Positions 1 to 6,634 of a stretch of DNA of 16,670 bases are shown here, one piece after another. Position 1 is the first letter of the stretch, and every line of letters starts with the position of its first letter. Location of the stretch: positions 1 to 16,670 of the forward strand of contig DGTB01000220.1 of the NCBI GenBank assembly GCA_002394185.1, given 5' to 3'. Made by a program: the position numbers and the translations under genes. Under the pieces are notes generated by a model. The model searched no databases. It was given only the letters and a program-made list of their open reading frames with translations, and was not told where the DNA came from. The stretch comes from Bacteroidales bacterium UBA4347. Lineage in GTDB: Bacteria; Bacteroidota; Bacteroidia; Bacteroidales; P3.

Positions 1-356
1 AAATCATCGACGGCAGCCGGAAGAACGTCTACCTGCTGGAGCCGTTGTCGTATCTGGAGTTCGTGGCCATGATGCAGCAAAGCACCCTGATACTCACCGA
101 CAGCGGTGGCATCCAGGAGGAGGCTCCCGCCTTCGGCAAGCCCGTCCTGGTGATGCGCGACACCACCGAACGCCCCGAGGCCATCGAAGCCGGCACCGCC
201 CGCTTGGTGGGCACAGACCGCAGCACCATAGTGGACGCCGTTGCCGACCTGCTCACCAACGAAGAATCCTACCACACCATGTCCCACGCCGCCAACCCCT
301 TCGGCGACGGCCACGCCGCACAACGCATTGCCGACTTTATCGTCTCGCATGAGTAA
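1..356 (+). CDS. wecB: UDP-N-acetylglucosamine 2-epimerase (non-hydrolysing), C-terminal part; 5' end outside window
   Basis: This is the last ~117 residues of a WecB-family epimerase, which interconverts UDP-GlcNAc and UDP-ManNAc in the cytoplasm to supply ManNAc-type sugars. The reading frame is open from base 3, so the gene begins upstream of the window. Visible family signatures are TDSGGIQEEA (nucleotide-binding loop of the C-terminal Rossmann domain) at bases ~96-125, then TTERPEA, and FGDGHAAQRI near the C-terminus. The TERPE signature is the classical WecB type and differs from the ETEWVE of the second epimerase at 12278. The stop codon overlaps the start of the acyltransferase gene by 8 bases, so the two are probably translationally coupled. 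Family assignment is firm. The exact sugar specificity is inferred. Confidence 0.93.
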   Translation, partial: IIDGSRKNVYLLEPLSYLEFVAMMQQSTLILTDSGGIQEEAPAFGKPVLVMRDTTERPEAIEAGTARLVGTDRSTIVDAVADLLTNEESYHTMSHAANPFGDGHAAQRIADFIVSHE

Positions 357-1425
357 AAGTATCCACCTGCCTGGATTGAACGGTCTGCGGGCCATTGCCG
401 CCCTTTCCGTCATGTGGAGCCATACCTTCCAGGACACCTTTGGCGACTGGGGAACCGAGGGATTCAAACTGCCAGTGGTGGCCGACGGCGTAACCATGTT
501 CTTCGTCATCAGCGGTTTCCTTATCACCTACCTACTGCTCAACGAACAGGAGAGAAGCCAAACCGTCAGCATCCCCAAATTCTACATGCGAAGGATATTG
601 AGGATATGGCCCATCTACTACGCCTATATGGCCATCGCCTTGATTATCACCCATACTTGGAACGACCCCAATATATGGTACTATATCTTCTTCGGTGCCA
701 ACATACCATTCATTGTCACGGCCGGCATCTGGCCCATCGTGCACTACTGGAGCATCGGCGTCGAGGAGCAGTTCTACCTCTTCTGGCCATGGTTGGTCAA
801 AGCGTCCCATGGAAAGACCCGCAGGCTGCTGGCCGGGGCCATCGCCCTGTGCGCGGTATGGCTCGTGTGCAAATGGGGCATCTACCTTGTATGGGGAACG
901 ACGACCGCCTACCGTTTCTTTGCCGTCACACGGTTCGACTGCATGATGCTAGGAGCCATCGGTGCCATACTCTACTTCACGCAAAGTGGCTGGTTCAACC
1001 GCCTGCTGGGCAACCGAACACTTGGCGTTATCTGTCTGCTGGCGTTGTTCTTCTCCCAGCCCTGGGCAAACATCATTCCTGCGCCAGTGAGAACACAAGC
1101 CATAGCCCTGCTGGCATTGGTCTGCATCATGAGCCAGCTACACGACCCCATCATCAATCTGGAAAACAAAGTGTGCGATTTCGTTGGAAAGATATCCTAC
1201 GGCATCTATGTCATCCATCCGCTGCTGATATTCCTTCTGTCAGGTCTCTACCGCAGCATGGAAATCGACCTGTCTAACGGCCTCGCCACTGCACTCATAT
1301 ACGTCATCATCACCCTTGCCACCATACTCCTCGCCTGGCTCTCCTACCGCTTCTTCGAGAGTCCGTTCCTGCGGCTCAAGAGCCGTTTCGCCATTGTGCA
1401 CAGCCAAAACTCTATGAAAGAATGA
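349..1425 (+). CDS. Acyltransferase-3 family membrane O-acyltransferase (OafA/YrhL-like)
   Basis: Encodes 358 aa of an integral-membrane acyltransferase-3 protein. Such proteins transfer acetyl or another acyl group to sugars of surface polysaccharides, lipopolysaccharide or peptidoglycan. Family features in order: LRAIAALSVMWSHT with the conserved histidine at residue 25, FFVISGFLIT (51-60), the cytoplasmic RRILRIWP arginine motif (81-88), WSIGVEEQFYLFWP (134-147), and a C-terminal GKISYGIYVIHPLLI helix. About ten hydrophobic segments are present. The start at 349 is chosen because the protein begins directly at the conserved N-terminus (MSKSIHLPGLNGLRA). An upstream in-frame ATG at 241 would add 36 proline/threonine-rich residues read out of frame through the epimerase end, so it is rejected. 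It overlaps the upstream gene by 8 bases and the downstream GT2 gene by ATGA. The likely role is O-acetylation of the repeat unit; the acceptor is unknown. Confidence 0.92.
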   Translation: MSKSIHLPGLNGLRAIAALSVMWSHTFQDTFGDWGTEGFKLPVVADGVTMFFVISGFLITYLLLNEQERSQTVSIPKFYMRRILRIWPIYYAYMAIALIITHTWNDPNIWYYIFFGANIPFIVTAGIWPIVHYWSIGVEEQFYLFWPWLVKASHGKTRRLLAGAIALCAVWLVCKWGIYLVWGTTTAYRFFAVTRFDCMMLGAIGAILYFTQSGWFNRLLGNRTLGVICLLALFFSQPWANIIPAPVRTQAIALLALVCIMSQLHDPIINLENKVCDFVGKISYGIYVIHPLLIFLLSGLYRSMEIDLSNGLATALIYVIITLATILLAWLSYRFFESPFLRLKSRFAIVHSQNSMKE

Positions 1426-2381
1426 CTCGCTTTTCCGTCATCATGCCACTCTACAACAAGGCGCCCTACGTCCGCAAGGCCGTGGAGAGCGTTGTGGGAC
1501 AGACCTATAGGGACTGGGAGCTCATCGTGGTCGACGACGGCAGCACCGACGGCGGAGGCGACATCGTGACCGCAATTGCCGACCCCCGCGTACGGCTGGT
1601 GCGGCAAGAGAATGCCGGCGTGAGTGCCGCCCGCAACCGGGGAGTGGCGTTGTCCAGCGAGGCGGCCTTCAGGTCGCCATATATCTGCTTCCTCGACGCC
1701 GACGACTGGTGGGAGCCCACCTTCCTCGAGGAGATGGCCGCCCTCATAGAGCGCCACCCTGATGCCGGAATCTACGGCACAAGCTACTGGATTGTCAAGA
1801 ACGGTCGCAAGCGGCTGGCACCCATCGGAGTGGAAGAGGGATTCGCAGAAGGCGAAATCAACTACTGCCAGGTCTATGCCCGGACTCTCTGCATGCCACT
1901 GACTTCCATAACGGTCTGTATACCCCGCAGGGTGTTCGACGAAACAGGGGGATTCCCCTTGGGCATCACCCTCGGCGAAGACTTCCTGCTCTGGCTGCGC
2001 ATAGCCATAAACCACAAGACCGTACTGCTGAACAAACCCCTTGCCAACTACAACCAGGACGTGGACGTCGCCAACCGCGGAACCCACCACCTGCACCCGC
2101 CTGAGCGGCACATGCTATGGCAACTCGGAGAATACGAGCCATTGGAGAAAAGCAACCCCGACTACAAGCAACTCATCGACAACCTCCGCACTTACAGCCT
2201 GATGAACTACCTGCTGGACCGCCGCTACCGCGACGCCGCCCGCACCGAGCTGGCCAAGGTAGACTGGAGCCTCCAGCCCGCCAAGACACGCAGGCTATAC
2301 CAACAGCCCGTCTGGATACTCCAACTCAGACAACATGTACTGAAGACGGGGGCCCGCATCAAACAACACCTCAAACGATGA
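1422..2381 (+). CDS. Glycosyltransferase family 2
   Basis: Encodes 319 aa of a GT-A inverting glycosyltransferase. The N-terminus FSVIMPLYNKAPYVRKAVESV is the standard GT2 opening, followed by VVDDGSTD (37-43) for nucleotide binding, NAGVSAARNRG (64-74), and FLDADDWW with the metal-binding DxD at 92-94. A GEDFLLWLR segment (185-193) supplies the usual catalytic-base ED pair. No transmembrane segment is evident, so it is probably a soluble or peripheral cytoplasmic enzyme adding one sugar to the lipid-linked repeat unit. It starts within an ATGA overlap with the acyltransferase-3 gene and ends in another ATGA overlap with the next glycosyltransferase. Donor and acceptor cannot be read from the sequence. 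Confidence 0.94.
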   Translation: MTRFSVIMPLYNKAPYVRKAVESVVGQTYRDWELIVVDDGSTDGGGDIVTAIADPRVRLVRQENAGVSAARNRGVALSSEAAFRSPYICFLDADDWWEPTFLEEMAALIERHPDAGIYGTSYWIVKNGRKRLAPIGVEEGFAEGEINYCQVYARTLCMPLTSITVCIPRRVFDETGGFPLGITLGEDFLLWLRIAINHKTVLLNKPLANYNQDVDVANRGTHHLHPPERHMLWQLGEYEPLEKSNPDYKQLIDNLRTYSLMNYLLDRRYRDAARTELAKVDWSLQPAKTRRLYQQPVWILQLRQHVLKTGARIKQHLKR

Positions 2382-3382
2382 AAGTCCTTATCGACCCTGA
2401 AGACGACATCCAATACATGAGTTTCTACATCAAGGGACTCATCGACCGTTTTGGCCATTCGAGCGTGGCTTTCAACCGACACGCCTTCGAAGACTTGCCC
2501 TCCAACGACCGCGCCACACGCACCATGCGGTTCATCACGAAAGACGGCAGCAGCGAAAAGCGCTATGTCATCGACACCAACGACAGCTACAAGATTAACG
2601 AAACACTCTACGACTGGTGCGATGTTTACGGCAACGTCAACACCAACTGGGCCAAGACCCCTGCGAACCAGCAGAGCAAGCTCGTTTCCCTCTGCCCGTC
2701 GTTCGCCATCCGCTACACCAATCCCCTTCGGGCCTGGCTCTCGGCCTCTCTGGGGGTGATGGGCACCAGCCGCCCAAAGCGCAAATACCTCGGCTGCTGG
2801 CGGAGGATGCTGCAACGTCCACAACTGACTGAATACACCCCGCAGCAGGCGCGCGACAACTACATCTTCCACCTCTCCACCCTATGGCAGAGCGACGAAT
2901 GGAACCGCAACAACGAGGGCGTCAACCTGCGCCGCGCCTACTTCATCAGGGCCTGCCGGACACTTGGCCCTGCGGTCTCCTTTGAAGGAGGCCTCGCCGC
3001 CTCGCCTAACAATCCCTCGGCCTCACTGTTCTCCGACTGCCTTGCGGGGCGCATACCCAGCCATGTATGCCTCGCCAAGACCAAAGAATCCACCTTGGTA
3101 TTCAACACCCCAGCCTACTGGGACTGCCACGGATGGAAGCTTGGTGAATACATGGCCCTCGGCAAAGCCATCCTCTCCACCCCCCTGTCCAACGACCTGC
3201 CCACCCCTCTGATTCACGGCAAACACATCCACATCACAGGCGCCACACAGGAGGAAATGGCCGACTCCATGAAGTACATCCTTTCGAACAAAGAATACAG
3301 GCACCAACTGGAGGCCAACATCTACGACTACTGGCAGCACTACGGCACTCCGGACGCCTCGCTGAAACTTTTAGGAATATGA
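2378..3382 (+). CDS. Probable GT-B-fold glycosyltransferase (GT1/GT4-like C-terminus)
   Basis: Encodes 334 aa. The N-terminal half (MKVLIDPEDDIQYMSFYIKG onward) has no signature I recognise. The C-terminal third has the GT-B hallmark W-K-L-GEYMALGKAILSTP followed by a GKH-HITG segment and a helical tail with EEMADSMKYILSNKEYR, resembling the donor-binding half of GT1/GT4 enzymes. Start 2378 is chosen because it forms the ATGA overlap with the GT2 gene used at several junctions of this operon. The longer in-frame extension to 2117 would run through the GT2 gene and is low-complexity arginine/proline sequence. No membrane helix is apparent. It probably adds a sugar in the cytoplasmic assembly of the repeat unit. 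Confidence that it is a real gene is high; glycosyltransferase function is an inference from the C-terminal pattern. Confidence 0.82.
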   Translation: MKVLIDPEDDIQYMSFYIKGLIDRFGHSSVAFNRHAFEDLPSNDRATRTMRFITKDGSSEKRYVIDTNDSYKINETLYDWCDVYGNVNTNWAKTPANQQSKLVSLCPSFAIRYTNPLRAWLSASLGVMGTSRPKRKYLGCWRRMLQRPQLTEYTPQQARDNYIFHLSTLWQSDEWNRNNEGVNLRRAYFIRACRTLGPAVSFEGGLAASPNNPSASLFSDCLAGRIPSHVCLAKTKESTLVFNTPAYWDCHGWKLGEYMALGKAILSTPLSNDLPTPLIHGKHIHITGATQEEMADSMKYILSNKEYRHQLEANIYDYWQHYGTPDASLKLLGI

Positions 3383-4101
3383 TACCCAAAACAATACACT
3401 ACTGCTGGTTTGGCCGGGGCGAGATGCCGCAGCTGGCCAAAGACTGCATCGCCTCGTGGCACCGGCACATGCCCGACTGGGACTACAAGCTCTGGAACGA
3501 GGACAACTTCGACGTCGACAGCATTCCGTACACCAAAGAAGCCTATGCTGCCAGGAAATACGCTTTCGTGACCGACTACGTGCGCCTCTATGCCCTCAGC
3601 ACCGAGGGTGGCGTGTACATGGACACCGACGTGGAGATACTGAAACCCCTCGACGACCTGCTACACCTTAGCGCCTTCACCGGCTACGAGGGCAGTAAAC
3701 ACAAGCCCCCCGTCACAGGCCTGATGGCCAGCGAAGCCGGCGGTCAATGGGTCGAAGAGCAGCTGCACGCCTACGACGGAGCACACTTCCGCCGCAGCGA
3801 CGGCACCCTCGACACCACCACCAACACCCAGCGCATCAGCGCCATCATGAAAGCCAACGGCTTCGTATGCGACGGAAAACAAGGGCAATACAAAGACTTG
3901 ACGGTATTCCCCTCGGACTACTTCTGCCCCCACCAGACCACCGGTGAGTACCTACTCACGGAAAACACCTACTGCAACCACCTCTTCATGGGCTCGTGGG
4001 GCGACAAAGGCAAGAAAGGCTGGAAAGGCCACCTGAAACAACTTGTGGGGCAGAAGTGCATGACACATCTCATCAAACTGAAACGTAAACTTATTGGTTG
4101 A
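3379..4101 (+). CDS. Glycosyltransferase family 32 (capsular polysaccharide synthesis, DXD type)
   Basis: Encodes 240 aa. The opening IPKTIHYCWFGRGEMP and the segment ARKYAFVTDYVRLYALSTEGGVYMDTDVE are diagnostic of GT32/'Gly_transf_sug' enzymes. The metal-coordinating DTD is at residues 82-84 and the nucleotide-sugar-binding AFVTDYVRL lies at 62-70. Length matches the usual bacterial GT32 size. These are retaining transferases, often galactosyl- or mannosyl-type, common in Bacteroidota capsule loci. The start is the ATGA overlap with the previous gene. The C-terminus is lysine-rich and may associate with the membrane. The sugar transferred is unknown. Confidence 0.93.
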   Translation: MIPKTIHYCWFGRGEMPQLAKDCIASWHRHMPDWDYKLWNEDNFDVDSIPYTKEAYAARKYAFVTDYVRLYALSTEGGVYMDTDVEILKPLDDLLHLSAFTGYEGSKHKPPVTGLMASEAGGQWVEEQLHAYDGAHFRRSDGTLDTTTNTQRISAIMKANGFVCDGKQGQYKDLTVFPSDYFCPHQTTGEYLLTENTYCNHLFMGSWGDKGKKGWKGHLKQLVGQKCMTHLIKLKRKLIG

Positions 4102-4103
4102 CA

Positions 4104-5507
4104 ATGATACCGTACCTACCTAAACAAATAGCAACGAAAGGCATATACCTCTACCTCGGGGCACTGGCAGCCGTGGCCATTCTCTTCATTCGGCACACGA
4201 TGTCAATTGAGTTCTACGCCCTCGGCCTCGTGTGGGTCGTCGGCTTCTTCCTGCTGAGTTCCTACTGCAGCCAGAAATGGCAGGACATTCCGCAGAAAGC
4301 CCTGCTGCGCAACCTCTTCCTCACCGCCCTGGGGCTCCGCTGGGCGTGGACACTTTTCGCCTACGTCTATTTCCTCTACAAAACCGGAATGCCCTTCGAA
4401 TTCTCGGCCGGCGACTCCATTTGGTACTACGAAGAGACCATGGGCAACGTGCACGCCAACATCGCCGACGTGTGGCGATACCTGTTCGTCGACTCGCCAA
4501 CCATCTCCGACTCCGGATATGTCTTCTACCTCTCGTTGCTCTCCAAAATCACCGGCTATAGCATACTGCTTCCGCGACTGGTGAACGGCCTCTTCAGCGC
4601 GGCGACAGTCCTGCTGATCTACTTCCTGGCCAAGCGCAACATCGGCGAGGAGGGCGGCCGCATGGCGGCGGTATTCGCCTGCTTCATGCCCAACCTCATC
4701 TACTACTGCGGCCTGCATCTGAAAGAAACCATGATGATCTTCTTCCTGGTGGCCTTCCTCGAACGCTCCGACTACCTCCTGCGAAGCAAGAAATACAACA
4801 TCCTCACCATTACCCTCCCGGTGCTCCTGGCCGTCGTCCTCTTCACCTTCCGCACCGTGCTCGGTGCCGCCGCCGTGTTCTCCATCGCCACGGCACTGGT
4901 ATTCACCAACACCTCGATTGTGGGCCGAAGCAAACGTATCCTGCTCATTGCCTGGGGCGTGCTGGCAGTGTCCACACTGGCCGGAGGTGTCATCAGCACC
5001 GAGATCCAAGCCACCTGGGACGACCGCGAAAACAACCAGACAGCCAAGCGAACCCACCAAACCAACAAGGGCAACCAGTGGGCACAATACGCCACCGGCA
5101 CCGTCATGGCCCCCATGATGTTCGTCATGCCGTTCCCCACCATGGTGGATGTGGACCAACAGTACAACCAACAGATAATCAGTGGTGGCAACTTCGTCCG
5201 CAACTTCTTCGGCGGCTTCGTGCTCATAGCCCTCTTCAGCGCCATTTTCATCACCAAAAACTGGCGCAACCTCTCGCTCATAGGCTCCTTCGCCATCGCC
5301 TACCTGGGTATCATCTCCTCCAGCGGCTTCGCCAACTCGGAACGCTTCCTGCTGCCGGCACTGCCGGTACTGCTCATCATGGCCGCCTACGGCATATCGC
5401 TCCTCGATGCCAAAAACTACCGTTTTGTCAAAATCTGGTACTATGTCGTCCCCGTCATGGCCGTAGCATGGGCATTTTTCAAACTGGGTTCGCGAGGACT
5501 TTTTTAG
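4104..5507 (+). CDS. Polytopic membrane protein: GT39/PMT-like GT-C glycosyltransferase or Wzy-type polymerase
   Basis: Encodes 467 aa with roughly ten or more hydrophobic segments. Between the second and third there is an AGDSIWYY loop with an acidic residue (D104), where GT-C enzymes carry the catalytic aspartate. Further on come LLPRLVNGLFSAATVLLIYFLAKR and a GLHLKETMMIFFL segment, a pattern I associate with GT39-like proteins of Bacteroidota. Such proteins use lipid-phosphate-linked sugars at the periplasmic face. No other polymerase candidate is present in the window, so an O-antigen/capsule polymerase (Wzy) role is an alternative. The ATG at 4104 is two bases after the GT32 stop. A TTG at 4098 would overlap that stop (TTGA) and add two residues, so either start is possible. 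The operon appears to pause here, because a 119-bp spacer follows. Confidence 0.8.
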   Translation: MIPYLPKQIATKGIYLYLGALAAVAILFIRHTMSIEFYALGLVWVVGFFLLSSYCSQKWQDIPQKALLRNLFLTALGLRWAWTLFAYVYFLYKTGMPFEFSAGDSIWYYEETMGNVHANIADVWRYLFVDSPTISDSGYVFYLSLLSKITGYSILLPRLVNGLFSAATVLLIYFLAKRNIGEEGGRMAAVFACFMPNLIYYCGLHLKETMMIFFLVAFLERSDYLLRSKKYNILTITLPVLLAVVLFTFRTVLGAAAVFSIATALVFTNTSIVGRSKRILLIAWGVLAVSTLAGGVISTEIQATWDDRENNQTAKRTHQTNKGNQWAQYATGTVMAPMMFVMPFPTMVDVDQQYNQQIISGGNFVRNFFGGFVLIALFSAIFITKNWRNLSLIGSFAIAYLGIISSSGFANSERFLLPALPVLLIMAAYGISLLDAKNYRFVKIWYYVVPVMAVAWAFFKLGSRGLF

Positions 5508-5527
5508 GTCCAAACCCCTTATCAACC

Positions 5528-5557
5528 CCCTACCAACTCCCTACCAACTCCTACCAA
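5528..5557 (+). repeat. Short tandem repeat of CCCTACCAACT units
   Basis: CCCTACCAACT occurs at 5528-5538 and again immediately at 5539-5549, followed by a partial third unit CCTACCAA at 5550-5557. The last unit also forms the left arm of the hairpin at 5549-5564. This is direct observation; no function is known. It lies just downstream of the GT39/Wzy-like gene stop. Confidence 0.85.
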
Positions 5558-5564
5558 GGTAGGA
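5549..5564 (+). terminator. Inverted repeat TCCTACC-AA-GGTAGGA, possible weak terminator or attenuator
   Basis: A perfect 7-bp inverted repeat with a two-base AA spacer lies 41 bases after the stop of the GT39/Wzy-like gene. In RNA a loop that tight would open at least one pair. It is followed by TTTGAT rather than a long U-tract, so classification as an intrinsic terminator is tentative. It could instead be an operator or part of the leader of the following operon. Confidence 0.35.
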
Positions 5565-5576
5565 TTTGATAGGTCG

Positions 5577-5630
5577 ATGAAAAGGTTAAAAACGGCCGTT
5601 TTAACGTCTATTAACATAGTTCGTACATGA
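5577..5630 (+). CDS. Possible 17-codon upstream ORF (leader-peptide-like) overlapping the GT4 start
   Basis: An ATG at 5577 opens a 17-residue reading frame, MKRLKTAVLTSINIVRT, whose TGA at 5628-5630 overlaps the ATG of the GT4 gene as ATGA. That is the same coupling geometry used at four other junctions in this locus. The frame spans the AAAACGGCCGTTTT palindrome. Codons (TTA, ATA, AAA) are AT-richer than in neighbouring genes, so it may be a chance frame in a regulatory spacer. No homologue is recognised. If translated, it would deliver ribosomes to the GT4 start and allow attenuation-type control. This is inference. Confidence 0.3.
   Translation: MKRLKTAVLTSINIVRT
5589..5602. promoter_or_regulatory. 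14-bp perfect palindrome AAAACGGCCGTTTT
   Basis: A perfect dyad 25 bases upstream of the GT4 start. It could be a binding site for a dimeric regulator, or in RNA a short stem with a GGCC tetraloop. The A-tract and T-tract flanking a GC core also resemble a minimal bidirectional terminator. No Bacteroidota TAnnTTTG promoter box is evident in the spacer; the nearest, TAGGATTTG at 5560-5568, has one extra base. Confidence 0.45.
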
Positions 5631-6634
5631 ACGTACTTTTGATATGTAATTACAAACCGAAGGTCGGAGGCATCTCCGGGCAAGTGGACATTTTGCAAAA
5701 AATGCTGCAGACCGACGGGCATACCGCCGAGGTGTTCAACACCAAAGCCCCGCTCCTGCAGCGCCTTGGGCTTCCGTTCAAACTGAGATCCACGGGCAAG
5801 GACTTCGATGTGTTCCACATCCACTGCTGTTCCAACTGGGGATTCCTGCCGGCGGTGGTAGGCGTTTCCGTGGGCAGGCGGTTGGGCAAACGCATCGTGC
5901 TGACCTACCATGGCGGTGGCGGAGAGAAGTTTTTCGACCGGCACCCCAAGTTGGTGCGGCACTACCTGACGCGCACCGATGCCAACATAGTCCTTTCGGG
6001 CTTCCTGGCCCAAGTGTTTGAAAAACACGGGTTGCCGTTCGTTACCATTCCCAACATTCTGGAGCTGGACGACAGCCGGTTCCGCCAGCGGGAGATGTTG
6101 CAACCCAACTATATCTGTACCCGTGCGCATGAGCCGTTGTACAACATTCCGTGCATCCTGCGGGCCTTCCGCAAAGTGCAATCCATCCATCCCGAAGCCA
6201 CCCTGACGCTGGTGGGCGGCGGCAGCGAGCACGAAAACCTCGTGCGGATGGCGGAAGAACTTGGCTTGCAGAACGTCACCTTCACTGGAAGGGTCGCCAA
6301 CGAGGACATCTACACCTACCTCGACCGTGCCGACATCATGCTCTCCGCACCGACGGTGGACAACATGCCGGTGTCGGTGCTCGAGGCCATGAATGCCGGA
6401 TTGTTGGTGATTTCCAGCAAGGTGGGCGGCGTGCCATACATGGTGAAAAACAACAACACAGGACTCCTCTTCGACAGTGACGACAGCGACGCCCTGGCAG
6501 GCAAGATGCTGTGGGCCGTCGACAACCAGACCGTCGCTCGCGCCATCGCCCTTCAAGGACACAAAGCCGTCAGCCGCTACCGCTGGGAGAATATCAAAGA
6601 ACAACTTTACAAAGCCTATGGCCTTCCTGCATGA
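5627..6634 (+). CDS. Glycosyltransferase family 4 (GT-B fold)
   Basis: Encodes 335 aa. The N-terminal domain opens MNVLLICNYKPKVGGISGQVDIL with the glycine-rich acceptor loop, then DVFHIHCCSNWGF (61-73) and VLTYHGGGGEKFFDRHP (91-107). The C-terminal donor domain shows ATLTLVGGGSEHENL (191-205), VTFTGRVANEDIYTYLDRADIMLSA, and TVDNMPVSVLEAMNAG, where D245 and E253 take the place of the usual E-x7-E. GGVPYMV and NTGLLF follow. All of this is typical of retaining GT4 enzymes. It is the first substantial gene after the 119-bp spacer, and its start overlaps a possible 17-codon upstream ORF. It overlaps the next gene by 17 bases. Donor sugar is unknown. Confidence 0.94.
   Translation: MNVLLICNYKPKVGGISGQVDILQKMLQTDGHTAEVFNTKAPLLQRLGLPFKLRSTGKDFDVFHIHCCSNWGFLPAVVGVSVGRRLGKRIVLTYHGGGGEKFFDRHPKLVRHYLTRTDANIVLSGFLAQVFEKHGLPFVTIPNILELDDSRFRQREMLQPNYICTRAHEPLYNIPCILRAFRKVQSIHPEATLTLVGGGSEHENLVRMAEELGLQNVTFTGRVANEDIYTYLDRADIMLSAPTVDNMPVSVLEAMNAGLLVISSKVGGVPYMVKNNNTGLLFDSDDSDALAGKMLWAVDNQTVARAIALQGHKAVSRYRWENIKEQLYKAYGLPA

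Noticed and set aside
241..348. N-terminal extension of the acyltransferase-3 gene
   Set aside because: The 36 extra residues are Pro/Thr/Ala-rich out-of-frame reading of the epimerase end. The conserved protein starts at 349.
2117..2377. N-terminal extension of the GT-B-like gene
   Set aside because: It lies inside the GT2 gene and is low-complexity Arg/Pro sequence. The ATGA overlap at 2378 fits the operon pattern.
4203..5525. A 440-codon minus-strand frame opposite the GT39/Wzy-like gene
   Set aside because: Antisense shadow of a hydrophobic protein gene. The composition (His, Glu, Gly, Val repeats) is typical of such shadows and no motif is seen.
5560..5568. TAGGATTTG as a possible promoter box before the GT4 gene
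   Set aside because: It has three bases between TA and TTTG instead of two, and no upstream -33 element at a suitable distance.
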